Assembly: GCA_045578845.1 (NCBI GenBank)
Contig: JAZNLA010000045.1
Span: 21,791-85,790 of the forward strand
Direction of reading: 5' to 3'
Origin: UMGS172 sp045578845
GTDB taxonomy: Bacteria > Bacillota > Clostridia > Oscillospirales > Acutalibacteraceae
DNA: 64,000 nucleotides
Of this stretch, positions 8,733-17,293 are shown piece after piece (position 1 is the first letter of the stretch; each line of letters opens with the position of its first letter). The position numbers were made by a program, and so were the translations under genes. The notes beneath the pieces are model-generated. The model was not told where the DNA came from. It saw only the letters and a program-made list of their open reading frames with translations, and made no database searches.

Positions 8733-9440
8733 TTGAATTTGCCATATGAAAAAATCACCGATATTTGTAATGATTTTATCCCACTTGACAGTGCTAAATT
8801 ACAGCAACTGTCTAAGTATGCCGACCTGCTTTGCGGGTGGAACGAAAAAATAAATCTCACTGCCATAACCGACCCTGAAGGTATAGCCGTAAAACATTTT
8901 GCCGACTGTCTTTATATTTTTAAATATGCCGAGATACCTTTTGGTGCTTCGGTTATCGACGTTGGAACGGGTGCAGGTTTTCCGGGGATTGTTATGAAGA
9001 TTGCAAGACCTGATATTAAACTTACTTTATTGGACTCACTCGGCAAAAGGGTGAATTTCTTAAATGAGGTCATAGAAAAGTTGGACCTTAAAGATATTGT
9101 TGCCGTTCATTCAAGGGCGGAAGACGGTGCTATGCATTACCGCGAAAGTTTTGATATAGCCACTGCACGTGCCGTTGCAAACATGAGGGTGCTTTGTGAG
9201 TATTGCTTGCCGTATGTTAAGGTGGGCGGCAGTTTTATAGCCCTTAAAGGCTCGGCGGCAGAAATTGAAACCAAAGATGCCGGTAATGCAATTAAACTGT
9301 TAGGCGGTGAACTTCAAAGCGTAAAATCATATTCGCTTATAGATGAGTGTGACCGAGGAATTGTAACGGTAAAAAAGATTTCGCAAACCTCGACAAAATA
9401 TCCACGCAACCCTTCAAAAATTTCAAAACAACCTTTATAA
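8733..9440 (+). CDS. rsmG: 16S rRNA (guanine-N7)-methyltransferase RsmG (GidB)
   Basis: RsmG methylates N7 of G527 (E. coli numbering) in 16S rRNA using S-adenosylmethionine. The 235-residue protein opens with the family's helical lead ('YADLLCGWNEKINLTAIT', residues 29-46) and has the SAM-binding loop 'VIDVGTGAGFPG' near residue 75, then 'LLDSLGKRVNFL' and 'ARAVANMRVLCEY'. The start is TTG at 8733, preceded by GAGGTG about eight bases upstream. The C-terminus 'YPRNPSKISKQPL' has the typical YPR ending. It precedes a noc/parB-like gene, an arrangement also seen in Bacillus. Confidence 0.95.
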   Translation: MNLPYEKITDICNDFIPLDSAKLQQLSKYADLLCGWNEKINLTAITDPEGIAVKHFADCLYIFKYAEIPFGASVIDVGTGAGFPGIVMKIARPDIKLTLLDSLGKRVNFLNEVIEKLDLKDIVAVHSRAEDGAMHYRESFDIATARAVANMRVLCEYCLPYVKVGGSFIALKGSAAEIETKDAGNAIKLLGGELQSVKSYSLIDECDRGIVTVKKISQTSTKYPRNPSKISKQPL

Positions 9441-9447
9441 AATGTCA

Positions 9448-9475
9448 AATCGGGCGGATTTCCGTCCGATTTTTG
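9448..9475 (+). terminator. Rho-independent terminator after rsmG
   Basis: ATCGGGCGGA and TCCGTCCGAT form a ten-pair hairpin with a two-base gap at its tip, followed by TTTTTG. Confidence 0.75.
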
Positions 9476-9488
9476 TTTACGCTTTTTC

Positions 9489-9517
9489 TTGCACTTTATG
9501 GTAATTTATGGTAATAT
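9489..9517 (+). promoter_or_regulatory. Promoter of the noc/parB-like gene
   Basis: TTGCAC and TAATAT are 17 bases apart. The spacer and -10 are made of a tandem ten-base repeat (TTTATGGTAA twice, about 9495-9514), which could bind a regulator. Confidence 0.5.
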
Positions 9518-9542
9518 TTAAGCGTAGCAAGGAGGTGCATCA

Positions 9543-10364
9543 ATGCTTTATAAAAGGGACGAGCGTAAACTGATAAAACTTCCGATTGATAAAATATTGC
9601 CGTCACCGTACCAACCAAGACGAGAGTTCGATTATTACGAATTACTGGAGTTGGCATCAAGTATTCAAAAAAACGGACTTATCCAACCCATAACCGTAAG
9701 ACGGCAGGGTGAAAACTATGAACTGATTTCGGGCGAACGCCGACTTCGTGCCTGCGGTTTTTCAGGAATGAAAATGGTACCTTGTATACTTGTAAATGCA
9801 AGTGACCGCGAATGTTCTCTTATGTGCCTTATTGAAAACATACAACGCACTGACCTTAACTTTTTTGAAGAAGCAGAGGGTATCAAGCGTTTAATGGACG
9901 ACTTTGCACTTTCAGGACAAGAGGTCGCCGAAAAGTTGGGTATGGCACAGTCTACACTTTCCAATAAAATGCGTCTTTTAAGGCTTTCTGCCGAACAAAA
10001 GAAAAAAATCATGTCGGCAGGGTTAACCGAACGCCACGCAAGAGCATTGTTGCGGTTGGCGGAAGAAAAAAGAGATGATATGCTAAATCGTATTATAGCA
10101 GAGCAACTGACCGTTACCGACACCGAAAAAGCGGTTACTGAAAGTTTGTTGCCTCAATTTGAGGACAAGCACCCTATAAGGCGGGGTAATATAGGTGATT
10201 TAAGAATTTTCTCAAACAGTATTTCACGTATAATCGGTACAATGCGTAGGTCCGGGGTAGACGCAAAATCACAAAGGAACGAAACCGAAGATTACATTAA
10301 ATATACCATAACCATCCCAAAAAACGGTGGAGAACACAAAGACCCTAAACTCACCGTGCTTTAA
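9543..10364 (+). CDS. noc: ParB/Noc-family DNA-binding protein
   Basis: The 273-residue protein has the ParB N-terminal CTP-binding domain with 'PSPYQPRREF' (residues 20-29) and GERRLRA (residues 64-70), then the 'ENIQRTDLNFFEEAEG' linker, and a helix-turn-helix at about residues 124-145 ('SGQEVAEKLGMAQSTLSNK'). ParB proteins load on parS sites and spread; Noc is a ParB relative that binds Noc-box sites and blocks division over the nucleoid. I favour Noc because the gene directly follows rsmG, as in Bacillus, and no parA lies next to it. A true Spo0J cannot be excluded. It has its own promoter and is followed by a strong terminator. Confidence 0.8.
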   Translation: MLYKRDERKLIKLPIDKILPSPYQPRREFDYYELLELASSIQKNGLIQPITVRRQGENYELISGERRLRACGFSGMKMVPCILVNASDRECSLMCLIENIQRTDLNFFEEAEGIKRLMDDFALSGQEVAEKLGMAQSTLSNKMRLLRLSAEQKKKIMSAGLTERHARALLRLAEEKRDDMLNRIIAEQLTVTDTEKAVTESLLPQFEDKHPIRRGNIGDLRIFSNSISRIIGTMRRSGVDAKSQRNETEDYIKYTITIPKNGGEHKDPKLTVL

Positions 10365-10394
10365 TTTACCCACCCATATTCATCCCCATACAAA

Positions 10395-10442
10395 GCGAAA
10401 CACCGCCGTACATTTTAGTACGGCGGTGTTTCGCGTTATTTT
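10395..10442 (+). terminator. Strong rho-independent terminator after noc
   Basis: A perfect 17-pair stem (GCGAAACACCGCCGTAC and its complement, 10395-10411 and 10418-10434) closes a six-base loop; the T run is broken (TTATTTTAATTTT). Confidence 0.85.
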
Positions 10443-10457
10443 AATTTTAAAAATCTA

Positions 10458-10486
10458 TTGAAAATAAATTAAGTATATGTCATAAT
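10458..10486 (+). promoter_or_regulatory. Promoter of rarA
   Basis: TTGAAA and CATAAT with a 17-base spacer, 36 bases before the rarA start. Confidence 0.45.
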
Positions 10487-10522
10487 AAACAGTAGTCAAA
10501 TCTAAAAAAAGGAGGCGGTAAT

Positions 10523-11797
10523 ATGAGTTCACCGCTTGCCGACCGTATAAGACCTACTGATTTAAGTGATGTTGTAGGTCAAAAGCATTTGCTTAGTGAC
10601 GGCAAACCGTTACGCCGAATAATCGAGTCTGGCACAATACCTAATATGATATTTTACGGTCCGTCGGGTGTCGGCAAAACCACCGTTGCGGGGATAATTG
10701 CCCAAAAAAGCGGTAAAAGGCTTTATAAACTCAATGCCACTACTGCTTCTACTGCCGATATAAGAGATTTGCTAAACGAAACAACTATGCTCGGTAACGA
10801 AAACGGTATTTTATTATATCTCGACGAGATACAGTATTTCAACAAAAAGCAACAGCAAACGCTTTTAGAGTCGATTGAAAACGGCAATATAACCCTAATT
10901 GCCTCGACCACCGAAAACCCGTATTTTTATGTTTACAATGCTATTTTAAGCCGCAGTACGGTGTTTGAGTTTAAACAACTGACGGCAAATGACGTTAAAC
11001 CTGCCGTACTTCGTGCCGCAAAAATTATGGGCGAAGAGCAGGGAATGGATATAGTATTCCAAAGTGACAGCACGGTTGATATTATTTGCCGAGGTTGTGG
11101 CGGCGATGTCAGAAAAGCACTCAATGCCATAGAACTTTGCGTTTTGTCGTCGGATAGGGTTGACGGTAAAATCGTAATCACTGATGAAATTGCCGAACAA
11201 CTCACCCAAAAAAGTGCCATGCGGTATGACCGCGAGGGTGACGACCATTACGATATAGTGTCGGCATACCAAAAGTCTATGCGTGGCAGTGACCCGCAAG
11301 CGGCGGTACACTATTTGGGCAGACTTTTGCAGGCGGGCGATTTACCTTCGGCCTGCCGCAGGCTTATGGTTTGTGCCTGTGAGGATGTGGGACTTGCTTA
11401 CCCGCAAATTATACCCATAGTAAAGTCGGCGGTTGATGTTGCTATGTCGGTCGGTCTGCCTGAGGCAAGGTTACCGCTTGCCGATGCGGTTATTTTGGTA
11501 GCACTCAGTCCCAAATCCAATTCGGCACACGATGCCATAAATGCCGCAATGGCGGATATTGAAAAAGGAATAAGCGGTCCTGTACCCAGAAATTTACAAA
11601 ACAAACATTTTGACGGCGAGGACGCCGAGGTTAAAGGACAAAACTATCTTTATGCTCACGATTTTGACCATCATTATGTAGAACAGCAGTATTTACCCGA
11701 CGCGATTAAAAATAATATTTATTACAATTTCGGTGATAATAAAACAGAGCAGGCGTTTAAAGATTATTGGGATAAAATCAAAAAAAGTCGGGGATAG
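10523..11797 (+). CDS. rarA: Replication-associated recombination protein RarA (MgsA)
   Basis: RarA is a clamp-loader-like AAA+ ATPase that acts at stalled replication forks. The 424-residue protein begins with the family lead 'PLADRIRPTDLSDVVGQ', then Walker A GPSGVGKT at residues 46-53, Walker B with DEIQ at 101-104, sensor 1 'ASTTENPYF' near 130, and the sensor 2 region 'GCGGDVRKALNAIEL' near 195. The C-terminal tetramerisation domain with 'HYLGRLLQAGDLPSACRRLM' and 'YLYAHDF' is complete. The start has GGAGG eight bases upstream. It is followed after one base by a PH-domain membrane protein. Confidence 0.95.
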   Translation: MSSPLADRIRPTDLSDVVGQKHLLSDGKPLRRIIESGTIPNMIFYGPSGVGKTTVAGIIAQKSGKRLYKLNATTASTADIRDLLNETTMLGNENGILLYLDEIQYFNKKQQQTLLESIENGNITLIASTTENPYFYVYNAILSRSTVFEFKQLTANDVKPAVLRAAKIMGEEQGMDIVFQSDSTVDIICRGCGGDVRKALNAIELCVLSSDRVDGKIVITDEIAEQLTQKSAMRYDREGDDHYDIVSAYQKSMRGSDPQAAVHYLGRLLQAGDLPSACRRLMVCACEDVGLAYPQIIPIVKSAVDVAMSVGLPEARLPLADAVILVALSPKSNSAHDAINAAMADIEKGISGPVPRNLQNKHFDGEDAEVKGQNYLYAHDFDHHYVEQQYLPDAIKNNIYYNFGDNKTEQAFKDYWDKIKKSRG

Positions 11798-11798
11798 T

Positions 11799-12218
11799 GT
11801 GACATTTAAAGTATCTGAAAATGCAATAGTAATGCGTATTTTTGCGACGGCTCTTTTAGTTGCCGTCGCTTTTTGTATTTCGGTTTTTTTATTACCGGAT
11901 TTTACAGTTGTTTTAGCCGTTGTTTCGATTGTGGTTTTATTGTGTTCGGTAATATTTGTTGTAATTTACAGTAAAACCGAAAAAATAACGGTGAATAAAG
12001 AATATATATTTTTTAAAAAAGGCGTGGTTTTCACTTTAGAATATTATTATCCAAATAAAATACTTATCTATCCGTTAGTGATAAAACCGCCTGCCCATGC
12101 TTGTTTCGGGCTTTATATTGTGATACTTAAAGGTGTGGGCAGTACGCTTTTACTACCGCCGCTTGAAAAGGAAGCTGTTGAGAAATTACTAAAGTCGGTG
12201 GCAAGCAGTGAAGAATAA
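11799..12218 (+). CDS. Small membrane protein with bacterial PH-like domain
   Basis: The most likely start is GTG at 11799, one base after the rarA stop; the frame continues upstream inside rarA but that part is probably not translated. The resulting 139-residue protein has two adjacent hydrophobic segments at about residues 12-55 and then a soluble part starting 'SKTEKITVNKEYIFFKKGV' that ends in 'LLPPLEKEAVEKLLKSV'. This build, two helices followed by one beta-rich domain, resembles the YdbS side of YdbS/YdbT membrane protein pairs. The next gene, overlapping by 11 bases, looks like the YdbT side. The role of such pairs is unknown. Confidence 0.65.
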   Translation: MTFKVSENAIVMRIFATALLVAVAFCISVFLLPDFTVVLAVVSIVVLLCSVIFVVIYSKTEKITVNKEYIFFKKGVVFTLEYYYPNKILIYPLVIKPPAHACFGLYIVILKGVGSTLLLPPLEKEAVEKLLKSVASSEE

Positions 12219-13560
12219 AATTAAACCTCACCCTTCATATCTTTTAAATCTCATGTATCCGTATTTAACACTGCTTGTTATACCCGTAACGCGTAATATG
12301 TTTATTCGGTTTGCCGATAAAACAAATACAAATTACCATTTGCATGAAATGGTAATTCTGTTGCTCGCGGTGATTGTTGCGGCGGCAAAGTATAAAAAAA
12401 TAAGTATATCGGTCGGTAAAAATATAACGGTTAAAAAAGGACTTTTTTGTAAAACGGAATTAAGTATCTGCCGTAATAAAGGCGTTGTGGCTGTAATCGA
12501 AGTTAATCCGATTTTAAGGGTTTTAAAGGTTGCAAGATTTAAGGTGTATACCGAGTCGAGTGGCAGGAAACCTGATATTGACTTTCCCGTAACGGTTAAG
12601 ACGGCCGAAAAACTCAAGGTGTATTTTGGCGGCAGATTATTTATAACTAAAAAAAGAAAAGGTGCTGCTACTATGGCACTATGTAACTCTTCGGCAATTA
12701 GCGGTATTTTGATAATTCTGCCCGTATACCGGGTAATATACGATATTTTTATAAATAAAACAGGCAAAATACTGCCGATATTCGGGACATTCGGCAGGTC
12801 GGTTGTGTGGATAGCACTGTTGGGTTATGCAGTATCATTTGCAGTGCTGACGTTCAGAAATTTAAATTTCAAGTTCAGTACAACTAAAGAAGGTTTTTTT
12901 ATTGAGTCGGGAATTTTTCCGCACCGAACGGTTTTTGTAAATAACAAAACGGTTACATCGAAAAGTATAATTGCGACACCGCTTATGATGATTTTCAAAA
13001 GATGCACAGTTGGGTTTTCAGCCTGCGGATACGGACTTTCAAGCGGTGAAACAGCGGTTTTGGTGCCTGCTGCAAGGTTACACGAAACCGATAAATATAG
13101 GCAAAGATGCAGTAATACTGTGATTAAACCTCAACTGCGGGCAATCGGCAAATGCTTTTTGGCACCGTCTTTATATCTTGCTTTAACCTTGTTTTGTGTT
13201 ACTGTGCTGTGGCGGTTTTATCCGTTTTTACACTCGGCGTTTATAATAATAACGGTTATATCCGCTGTCTTTACCGTCTTCTCGGTTGCTTCAAGAATAC
13301 ACATTTTGCTTTTCGGTAAAATAACGGTTGGCAGTAAAATAAATATCAAACATCGAAAACGTTTCGGTACTAAAGAACTGATTTTTGGCAGCGGTGATAT
13401 ATACCTTATAAAAATAAAGAGAACACCGTTTGACAGAATGTTTAATCTCTGCAGTGTTAAATATTATCTTTTTAATAAATCGAAAGATAAAGCAACATTA
13501 AACGGAATTTCTTATAAGGTCTTAAAAGCGATAGAACTACTGCATAAATATACCGTTTAA
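12208..13560 (+). CDS. YdbT-like membrane protein with repeated PH-like domains
   Basis: This 450-residue protein alternates helix pairs with beta-rich soluble segments. Helices are seen at about residues 12-30 and 44-62, 155-178 and 190-212, and 315-335 and 340-362. The soluble part after the second pair, 'FSTTKEGFFIESGIFPHRTVFVNNKTVTS', matches the start of bacterial PH-like (bPH2, DUF304) domains, and its follow-up 'MMIFKRCTVGFSACGYG' fits their 'R-x-x-x-G-x-A-x-x-T-A-G-G' region in a diverged form. Similar strands occur in the first and third soluble parts, so three domains are likely. It starts with GTG inside the preceding gene and appears to form a two-gene unit with it. Confidence 0.65.
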   Translation: MKNKIKPHPSYLLNLMYPYLTLLVIPVTRNMFIRFADKTNTNYHLHEMVILLLAVIVAAAKYKKISISVGKNITVKKGLFCKTELSICRNKGVVAVIEVNPILRVLKVARFKVYTESSGRKPDIDFPVTVKTAEKLKVYFGGRLFITKKRKGAATMALCNSSAISGILIILPVYRVIYDIFINKTGKILPIFGTFGRSVVWIALLGYAVSFAVLTFRNLNFKFSTTKEGFFIESGIFPHRTVFVNNKTVTSKSIIATPLMMIFKRCTVGFSACGYGLSSGETAVLVPAARLHETDKYRQRCSNTVIKPQLRAIGKCFLAPSLYLALTLFCVTVLWRFYPFLHSAFIIITVISAVFTVFSVASRIHILLFGKITVGSKINIKHRKRFGTKELIFGSGDIYLIKIKRTPFDRMFNLCSVKYYLFNKSKDKATLNGISYKVLKAIELLHKYTV

Positions 13561-13594
13561 AATTTATATAATATTACAAAATACGACAATTTGC

Positions 13595-13623
13595 TTGATT
13601 TTATAATGCTTTTACTGTATAAT
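13595..13623 (+). promoter_or_regulatory. Promoter of the NhaC-type antiporter
   Basis: TTGATT and TATAAT separated by 17 bases, 40 bases upstream of the TTG start. Confidence 0.55.
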
Positions 13624-13662
13624 TTTTTTAGATTTTTATAAAAAAGAAATGAGGGGAAAGCA

Positions 13663-15456
13663 TTGACTAAAAAGAAAATTTTAACCTTAGTTATAACCGT
13701 AGTAATACTGTTGGTTTCGGTTTCGGTGCTTGCCGTTTTCCTTAAAACGACAAGTTCGGTAGACTGTCCTGACTGTATTGACGGTAAAAACTACTCGTTC
13801 ACCTGTAACTCTTGCGAGGGTGATGAAACATGTACCGTTTGCGGCGGCATAGGCGGTTACGGTGACCCTATCACCTGTGCTACCTGTAACGGTTTAAAAG
13901 AGGTAGCGGCTGAAAGTAACTATTACGCAACATTCATGTCGCTTGTTCCACCTATTATCGCCATTGTATTGGCACTTGTCACCAAAGAGGTTTACAGTTC
14001 TCTCTTTATCGGTATTATTACCGGTGCACTGCTTTATGCCAACTTTAATGTAGTAACGGCCGCCGATGCACTTGTAAACGAGGGACTTATTGCCTCGGTT
14101 GCGGGAACTGCCGGTATATTTATATTCCTTGTAATTTTAGGTGTTATGGTTGCTCTTATCAATAAATCGGGCGGCTCTGCGGCATTCGGCCGTTGGGCTA
14201 AGACACATATTAAGAGCAAAATAGGTGCATCTATTTGCACATTCGTTTTAGGTGTACTTATTTTTATCGACGATTACTTCAATTGCTTAACGGTTGGCTC
14301 GGTTATGCGTCCTGTTACCGACAATCATAAGATTTCGCGTGCAAAACTCGCTTATTTAATTGATGCCACTGCGGCACCTGTATGTATGATTGCTCCTATT
14401 TCTTCATGGGCGGCGGCGGTGTCTGAATATACCGCAGGCGTTACCAATGCGGCAGGAGAGGAAATTTCAAGCCTTGCACTTTTCTGCAAAGCCATTCCGT
14501 ATAATTTTTATTCATTGTTGACCTTTGTGTTCATAATTGCAATCACACTTATGAAGTTCGACTACGGTCCCATGAAGATTCATGAACTTAACGCCGAAAA
14601 GGGCGACCTCTTCACATTCGGCTCAGAAATCATTTCTGAAGACGAAAAGGAACTTGAGGGCAGCAACAAGGGTAAGGTAATTGACCTTGTTCTTCCTATT
14701 TTGGTGCTTATCGCTGTATCGGTTGTAGGCCTTATTTATGTCGGCGGTTTCTTTAGCGGCGATAATAAGGGCAACTTTATTGGTGCATTTGGTGATACCG
14801 ATGCAACGGTTGCTCTTCCGCTTTCAGGAATAGTTGTTTTACTTGCTACGTTTATTTATATGGTTGCAAGACGCGTTGTTACCTTTAAAGAGGCTATGTC
14901 TTGTATACCTAAAGGATTTATCGCTATGGTACCCGCCATTTTAATTCTCACCATGGCAACAGCACTTAAAAACATGACCGGTCTTTTAGGCTCGGATACA
15001 TTTGTAGAAAATGCCCTTGCAAATGCCGGTGCGTTACATAATTTCTTGCCCGCAATTATATTCCTTGTTGCCTGCGGTATTTCGTTTGCCACCGGTACAT
15101 CGTGGGGAACATTTGGTATCTTAATACCCATTGTTCTCGGTGTATTCCCTGCGGGAAGCGAACTTATGGTTATCGGTATGTCGGCATGCCTTGCAGGTTC
15201 GGTTTGCGGCGACCACTGTTCGCCTATATCCGACACAACTATCATGTCGTCGGCAGGTGCTCAGTGTGAGCACGTAAACCATGTTTCAACCCAGTTGCCT
15301 TATGCTATAACGGTTGCCGCCGTTTCATTTGTGGCATACGTAATTACCGGTTTTGTTCAAAACTGGCTCATAACCTTACCTATTGCCATTGTTATGATGA
15401 TAGGCACATTGGTTGTTATTAGACTAACCGCCGGCAAGGTTAAGGTCGATTTGTAA
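13663..15456 (+). CDS. NhaC-family Na+/H+ antiporter with four-CxxC insert
   Basis: The 597-residue protein is an NhaC-type ion or substrate/H+ antiporter with many membrane helices from residue 90 onward. Family marks include 'YSSLFIGIITGALLYANF', 'FIDDYFNCLTVGSVMRPVTD' and, near the end, 'SGTSWGTFGI'-like 'ATGTSWGTFGILIPIVLG' and 'GDHCSPISDTTIMSSAGA'. The odd part is at the N-terminus: one helix (residues 5-27), then about 55 residues with four CxxC pairs (C35/C38, C48/C51, C57/C60, C72/C75) interspersed with glycines, as in the DnaJ zinc-finger region. It starts with TTG behind GAGGGGA. It has its own promoter and terminator. Whether Na+, malate/lactate or another ligand is carried cannot be told. 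Confidence 0.88.
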   Translation: MTKKKILTLVITVVILLVSVSVLAVFLKTTSSVDCPDCIDGKNYSFTCNSCEGDETCTVCGGIGGYGDPITCATCNGLKEVAAESNYYATFMSLVPPIIAIVLALVTKEVYSSLFIGIITGALLYANFNVVTAADALVNEGLIASVAGTAGIFIFLVILGVMVALINKSGGSAAFGRWAKTHIKSKIGASICTFVLGVLIFIDDYFNCLTVGSVMRPVTDNHKISRAKLAYLIDATAAPVCMIAPISSWAAAVSEYTAGVTNAAGEEISSLALFCKAIPYNFYSLLTFVFIIAITLMKFDYGPMKIHELNAEKGDLFTFGSEIISEDEKELEGSNKGKVIDLVLPILVLIAVSVVGLIYVGGFFSGDNKGNFIGAFGDTDATVALPLSGIVVLLATFIYMVARRVVTFKEAMSCIPKGFIAMVPAILILTMATALKNMTGLLGSDTFVENALANAGALHNFLPAIIFLVACGISFATGTSWGTFGILIPIVLGVFPAGSELMVIGMSACLAGSVCGDHCSPISDTTIMSSAGAQCEHVNHVSTQLPYAITVAAVSFVAYVITGFVQNWLITLPIAIVMMIGTLVVIRLTAGKVKVDL

Positions 15457-15474
15457 GTTATAAATTATAGTTTT

Positions 15475-15504
15475 CCCGCCGAGTTTTTACTCGGCGGGTT
15501 TTTA
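15475..15504 (+). terminator. Rho-independent terminator after the NhaC gene
   Basis: CCCGCCGAGT and ACTCGGCGGG pair around a four-base loop, followed by TTTTTA. Confidence 0.85.
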
Positions 15505-15510
15505 TACTAA

Positions 15511-15544
15511 AAAAGCGACCTGTGAATTTCACAGGTCGCTTTTG
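15511..15544. terminator. Bidirectional terminator between the NhaC gene and tsf
   Basis: A 15-pair perfect stem (AAAAGCGACCTGTGA and its complement) around a three-base loop, with A runs on one side and T runs on the other; it can serve tsf on the minus strand as well as the plus-strand gene. Confidence 0.8.
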
Positions 15545-15556
15545 GTTTGATTATAA

Positions 15557-16468
15557 TTATTTAATCATGCCGGCAACTTCGGAAGCAAAGTCGTCAACTC
15601 TTTTTTCAATGCCTTCGCCCTTTTCAAAACGGACAAATTCAACGGTCTTAATGTTGCCGCCGAGTTCTTTTGCAACGCCGTCAATGTACTTGCCGACTGC
15701 CATGTCGTCCATGATAAAGGTCTGTTCGATAAGGCAGTTTTCTTTAAAGTATTTACCCATTTTGCCGTCAACTATCTTGCCGAGAACCTGCTCGGGTTTG
15801 CCGGCCATTTTGGGGTCTTCTTTCATTTGAGCAACCATGATAGCCTTTTCTTTCTCAATAACTTCAGCAGGGACCGAAGCCTCGTCGAGGAAAGAGGGGT
15901 TCATAGCGGCAATCTGCATGGCAACATTTTTGCCCATTACTGCAAAACCGTCTTTGTCTGCAACGTCGGTATCAAATTTAACCAATACACCGATTTTTCC
16001 GCCCATGTGAACATAAGATGCAACAGCACCTTCAAAACGGACAAAACGGCGAATTTGCATATTCTCGCGGAATTTAAGGAATACATCTTGCTTTAATTCG
16101 TCAACAGTCTTGCCGGTTTCTTCATCTTTAGTAGCAAGAAGAGAGTCAACATCAGCAGGGTTGGTTTTTGCGATGACTTCGGCAACCTTAGCGGCGAAGC
16201 CTTTAAACTCGTCGTTAGATGCAACGAAGTCGGTTTCAGAGTTGATTTCAACTACTGCACTTGCACCGTTTACAGTGGCTACGGCAACGGTGCCTTCAGC
16301 GGCAACACGAGAAGCCTTTTTAGCCTGCGATGCAAGACCTTTTTCACGAAGATAATCGACTGCGGCGTCCATATTGCCGTCGCACTCGCAAAGTGCCTTT
16401 TTACAATCCATCATGCCGCATCCGGTTTTTTCACGGAGTGCCTGAACGTCTTTAGCGGTGAATGCCAT
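15557..16468 (-). CDS. tsf: Translation elongation factor Ts
   Basis: EF-Ts is the nucleotide exchange factor that recycles EF-Tu from its GDP form. The 303-residue protein begins with the UBA-like domain 'TAKDVQALREKTGCGMMDCKKAL' and contains the EF-Tu contact motif 'ETDFVASNDEFKGFA' near residue 80. Two copies of the core domain follow, with 'FVRFEGAVASYVHMGGKIGVLV' in the first. Length and order are normal. It follows rpsB on the minus strand, the near-universal arrangement, with a 78-base gap that holds a short hairpin. A cysteine-rich stretch at residues 17-28 is a mild peculiarity. Confidence 0.97.
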   Translation of the reverse strand: MAFTAKDVQALREKTGCGMMDCKKALCECDGNMDAAVDYLREKGLASQAKKASRVAAEGTVAVATVNGASAVVEINSETDFVASNDEFKGFAAKVAEVIAKTNPADVDSLLATKDEETGKTVDELKQDVFLKFRENMQIRRFVRFEGAVASYVHMGGKIGVLVKFDTDVADKDGFAVMGKNVAMQIAAMNPSFLDEASVPAEVIEKEKAIMVAQMKEDPKMAGKPEQVLGKIVDGKMGKYFKENCLIEQTFIMDDMAVGKYIDGVAKELGGNIKTVEFVRFEKGEGIEKRVDDFASEVAGMIK

Positions 16469-16495
16469 TTTTTATTCCTCCAATATATATCTTTT

Positions 16496-16536
16496 AAAAA
16501 TGCCGGTAAAGAAGTATACTCTCACCGGCAAAAAAT
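16496..16536 (-). promoter_or_regulatory. Hairpin with T run between rpsB and tsf
   Basis: In the minus-strand transcript TGCCGGT and ACCGGCA form a seven-pair stem with a 16-base loop, followed by TTTTT. This resembles a weak terminator or attenuator that could lower tsf relative to rpsB. Found by eye. Confidence 0.45.
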
Positions 16537-16546
16537 CAAATTAAAA

Positions 16547-17293
16547 TTACTCGGCTACTTCTTCTACAGTTTCTTCTGCAGCCTCTTCTTCTGCTACGGG
16601 AGCAGCGGCTTCACCCTGTCTTGCTTCAATAACAGCAGCAGCAATGGTAGAAGCGATAAGTTTTACTGCACGGATAGCATCATCGTTACCGGGGATAACT
16701 GCGTCGATTTCATCGGGGTCGCAGTTGGTGTCAACGATAGCGATAATGGGAATACCGAGTTTCTTTGCTTCTTGAACGGCAATTCTTTCCTTGCGGGGGT
16801 CAACGATGAACAAAGCACCGGGGATTTTGTCCATATCTTTGATACCGCCGAGGAACTTTTCAAGTTTCTCGATTTCGAGTTCAAGACCGATAACCTCTTT
16901 CTTGGGGAGAAGGTCAAAGGTGCCGTCCTCTTTCATTTTGTTTAACTGCTCAAGTCTTGCAATTCTGGTGCGAATTGTGCGGAAGTTTGTAAGCATACCG
17001 CCGAGCCAACGTGCGTTGACATAGGGCATAGAGCAGTTTTCAGCCTCTTCTTTAATAGAATCCTGAGCCTGCTTTTTGGTGCCTACAAAGAGAATGTCCT
17101 TGCCTTCTGCTGCGATGTCGCGGGCAAAAAGGTAAGCCTCGTTGAGTTTCTTAACGGTTTTCTGCAGGTCGATAATGTAGATACCGTTACGTTCCGTGAA
17201 AATGTACTCAGCCATTTTCGGGTTCCAGCGGCGAGTCTGATGTCCGAAATGAACACCGGCCTCAAGCAACTGTTTCATAGATACTACTGCCAT
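16547..17293 (-). CDS. rpsB: 30S ribosomal protein S2
   Basis: S2 is a late-assembling protein of the small ribosomal subunit. The 248-residue sequence has the usual 'QLLEAGVHFGHQTRRWNPKM' opening, 'YIFTERNGIYIIDLQKTV', 'NARWLGGMLTNFRTI' and 'PGALFIVDPRKERIAVQEA...LGIPIIAIVDTNCDP' motifs. The C-terminus is an alanine- and glutamate-rich acidic tail. The ATG follows AGGAGG by eight bases. Transcription probably starts about 130 bases upstream at the promoter at 17429-17457, and the leader between them is highly structured. It forms an operon with tsf. Confidence 0.97.
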   Translation of the reverse strand: MAVVSMKQLLEAGVHFGHQTRRWNPKMAEYIFTERNGIYIIDLQKTVKKLNEAYLFARDIAAEGKDILFVGTKKQAQDSIKEEAENCSMPYVNARWLGGMLTNFRTIRTRIARLEQLNKMKEDGTFDLLPKKEVIGLELEIEKLEKFLGGIKDMDKIPGALFIVDPRKERIAVQEAKKLGIPIIAIVDTNCDPDEIDAVIPGNDDAIRAVKLIASTIAAAVIEARQGEAAAPVAEEEAAEETVEEVAE

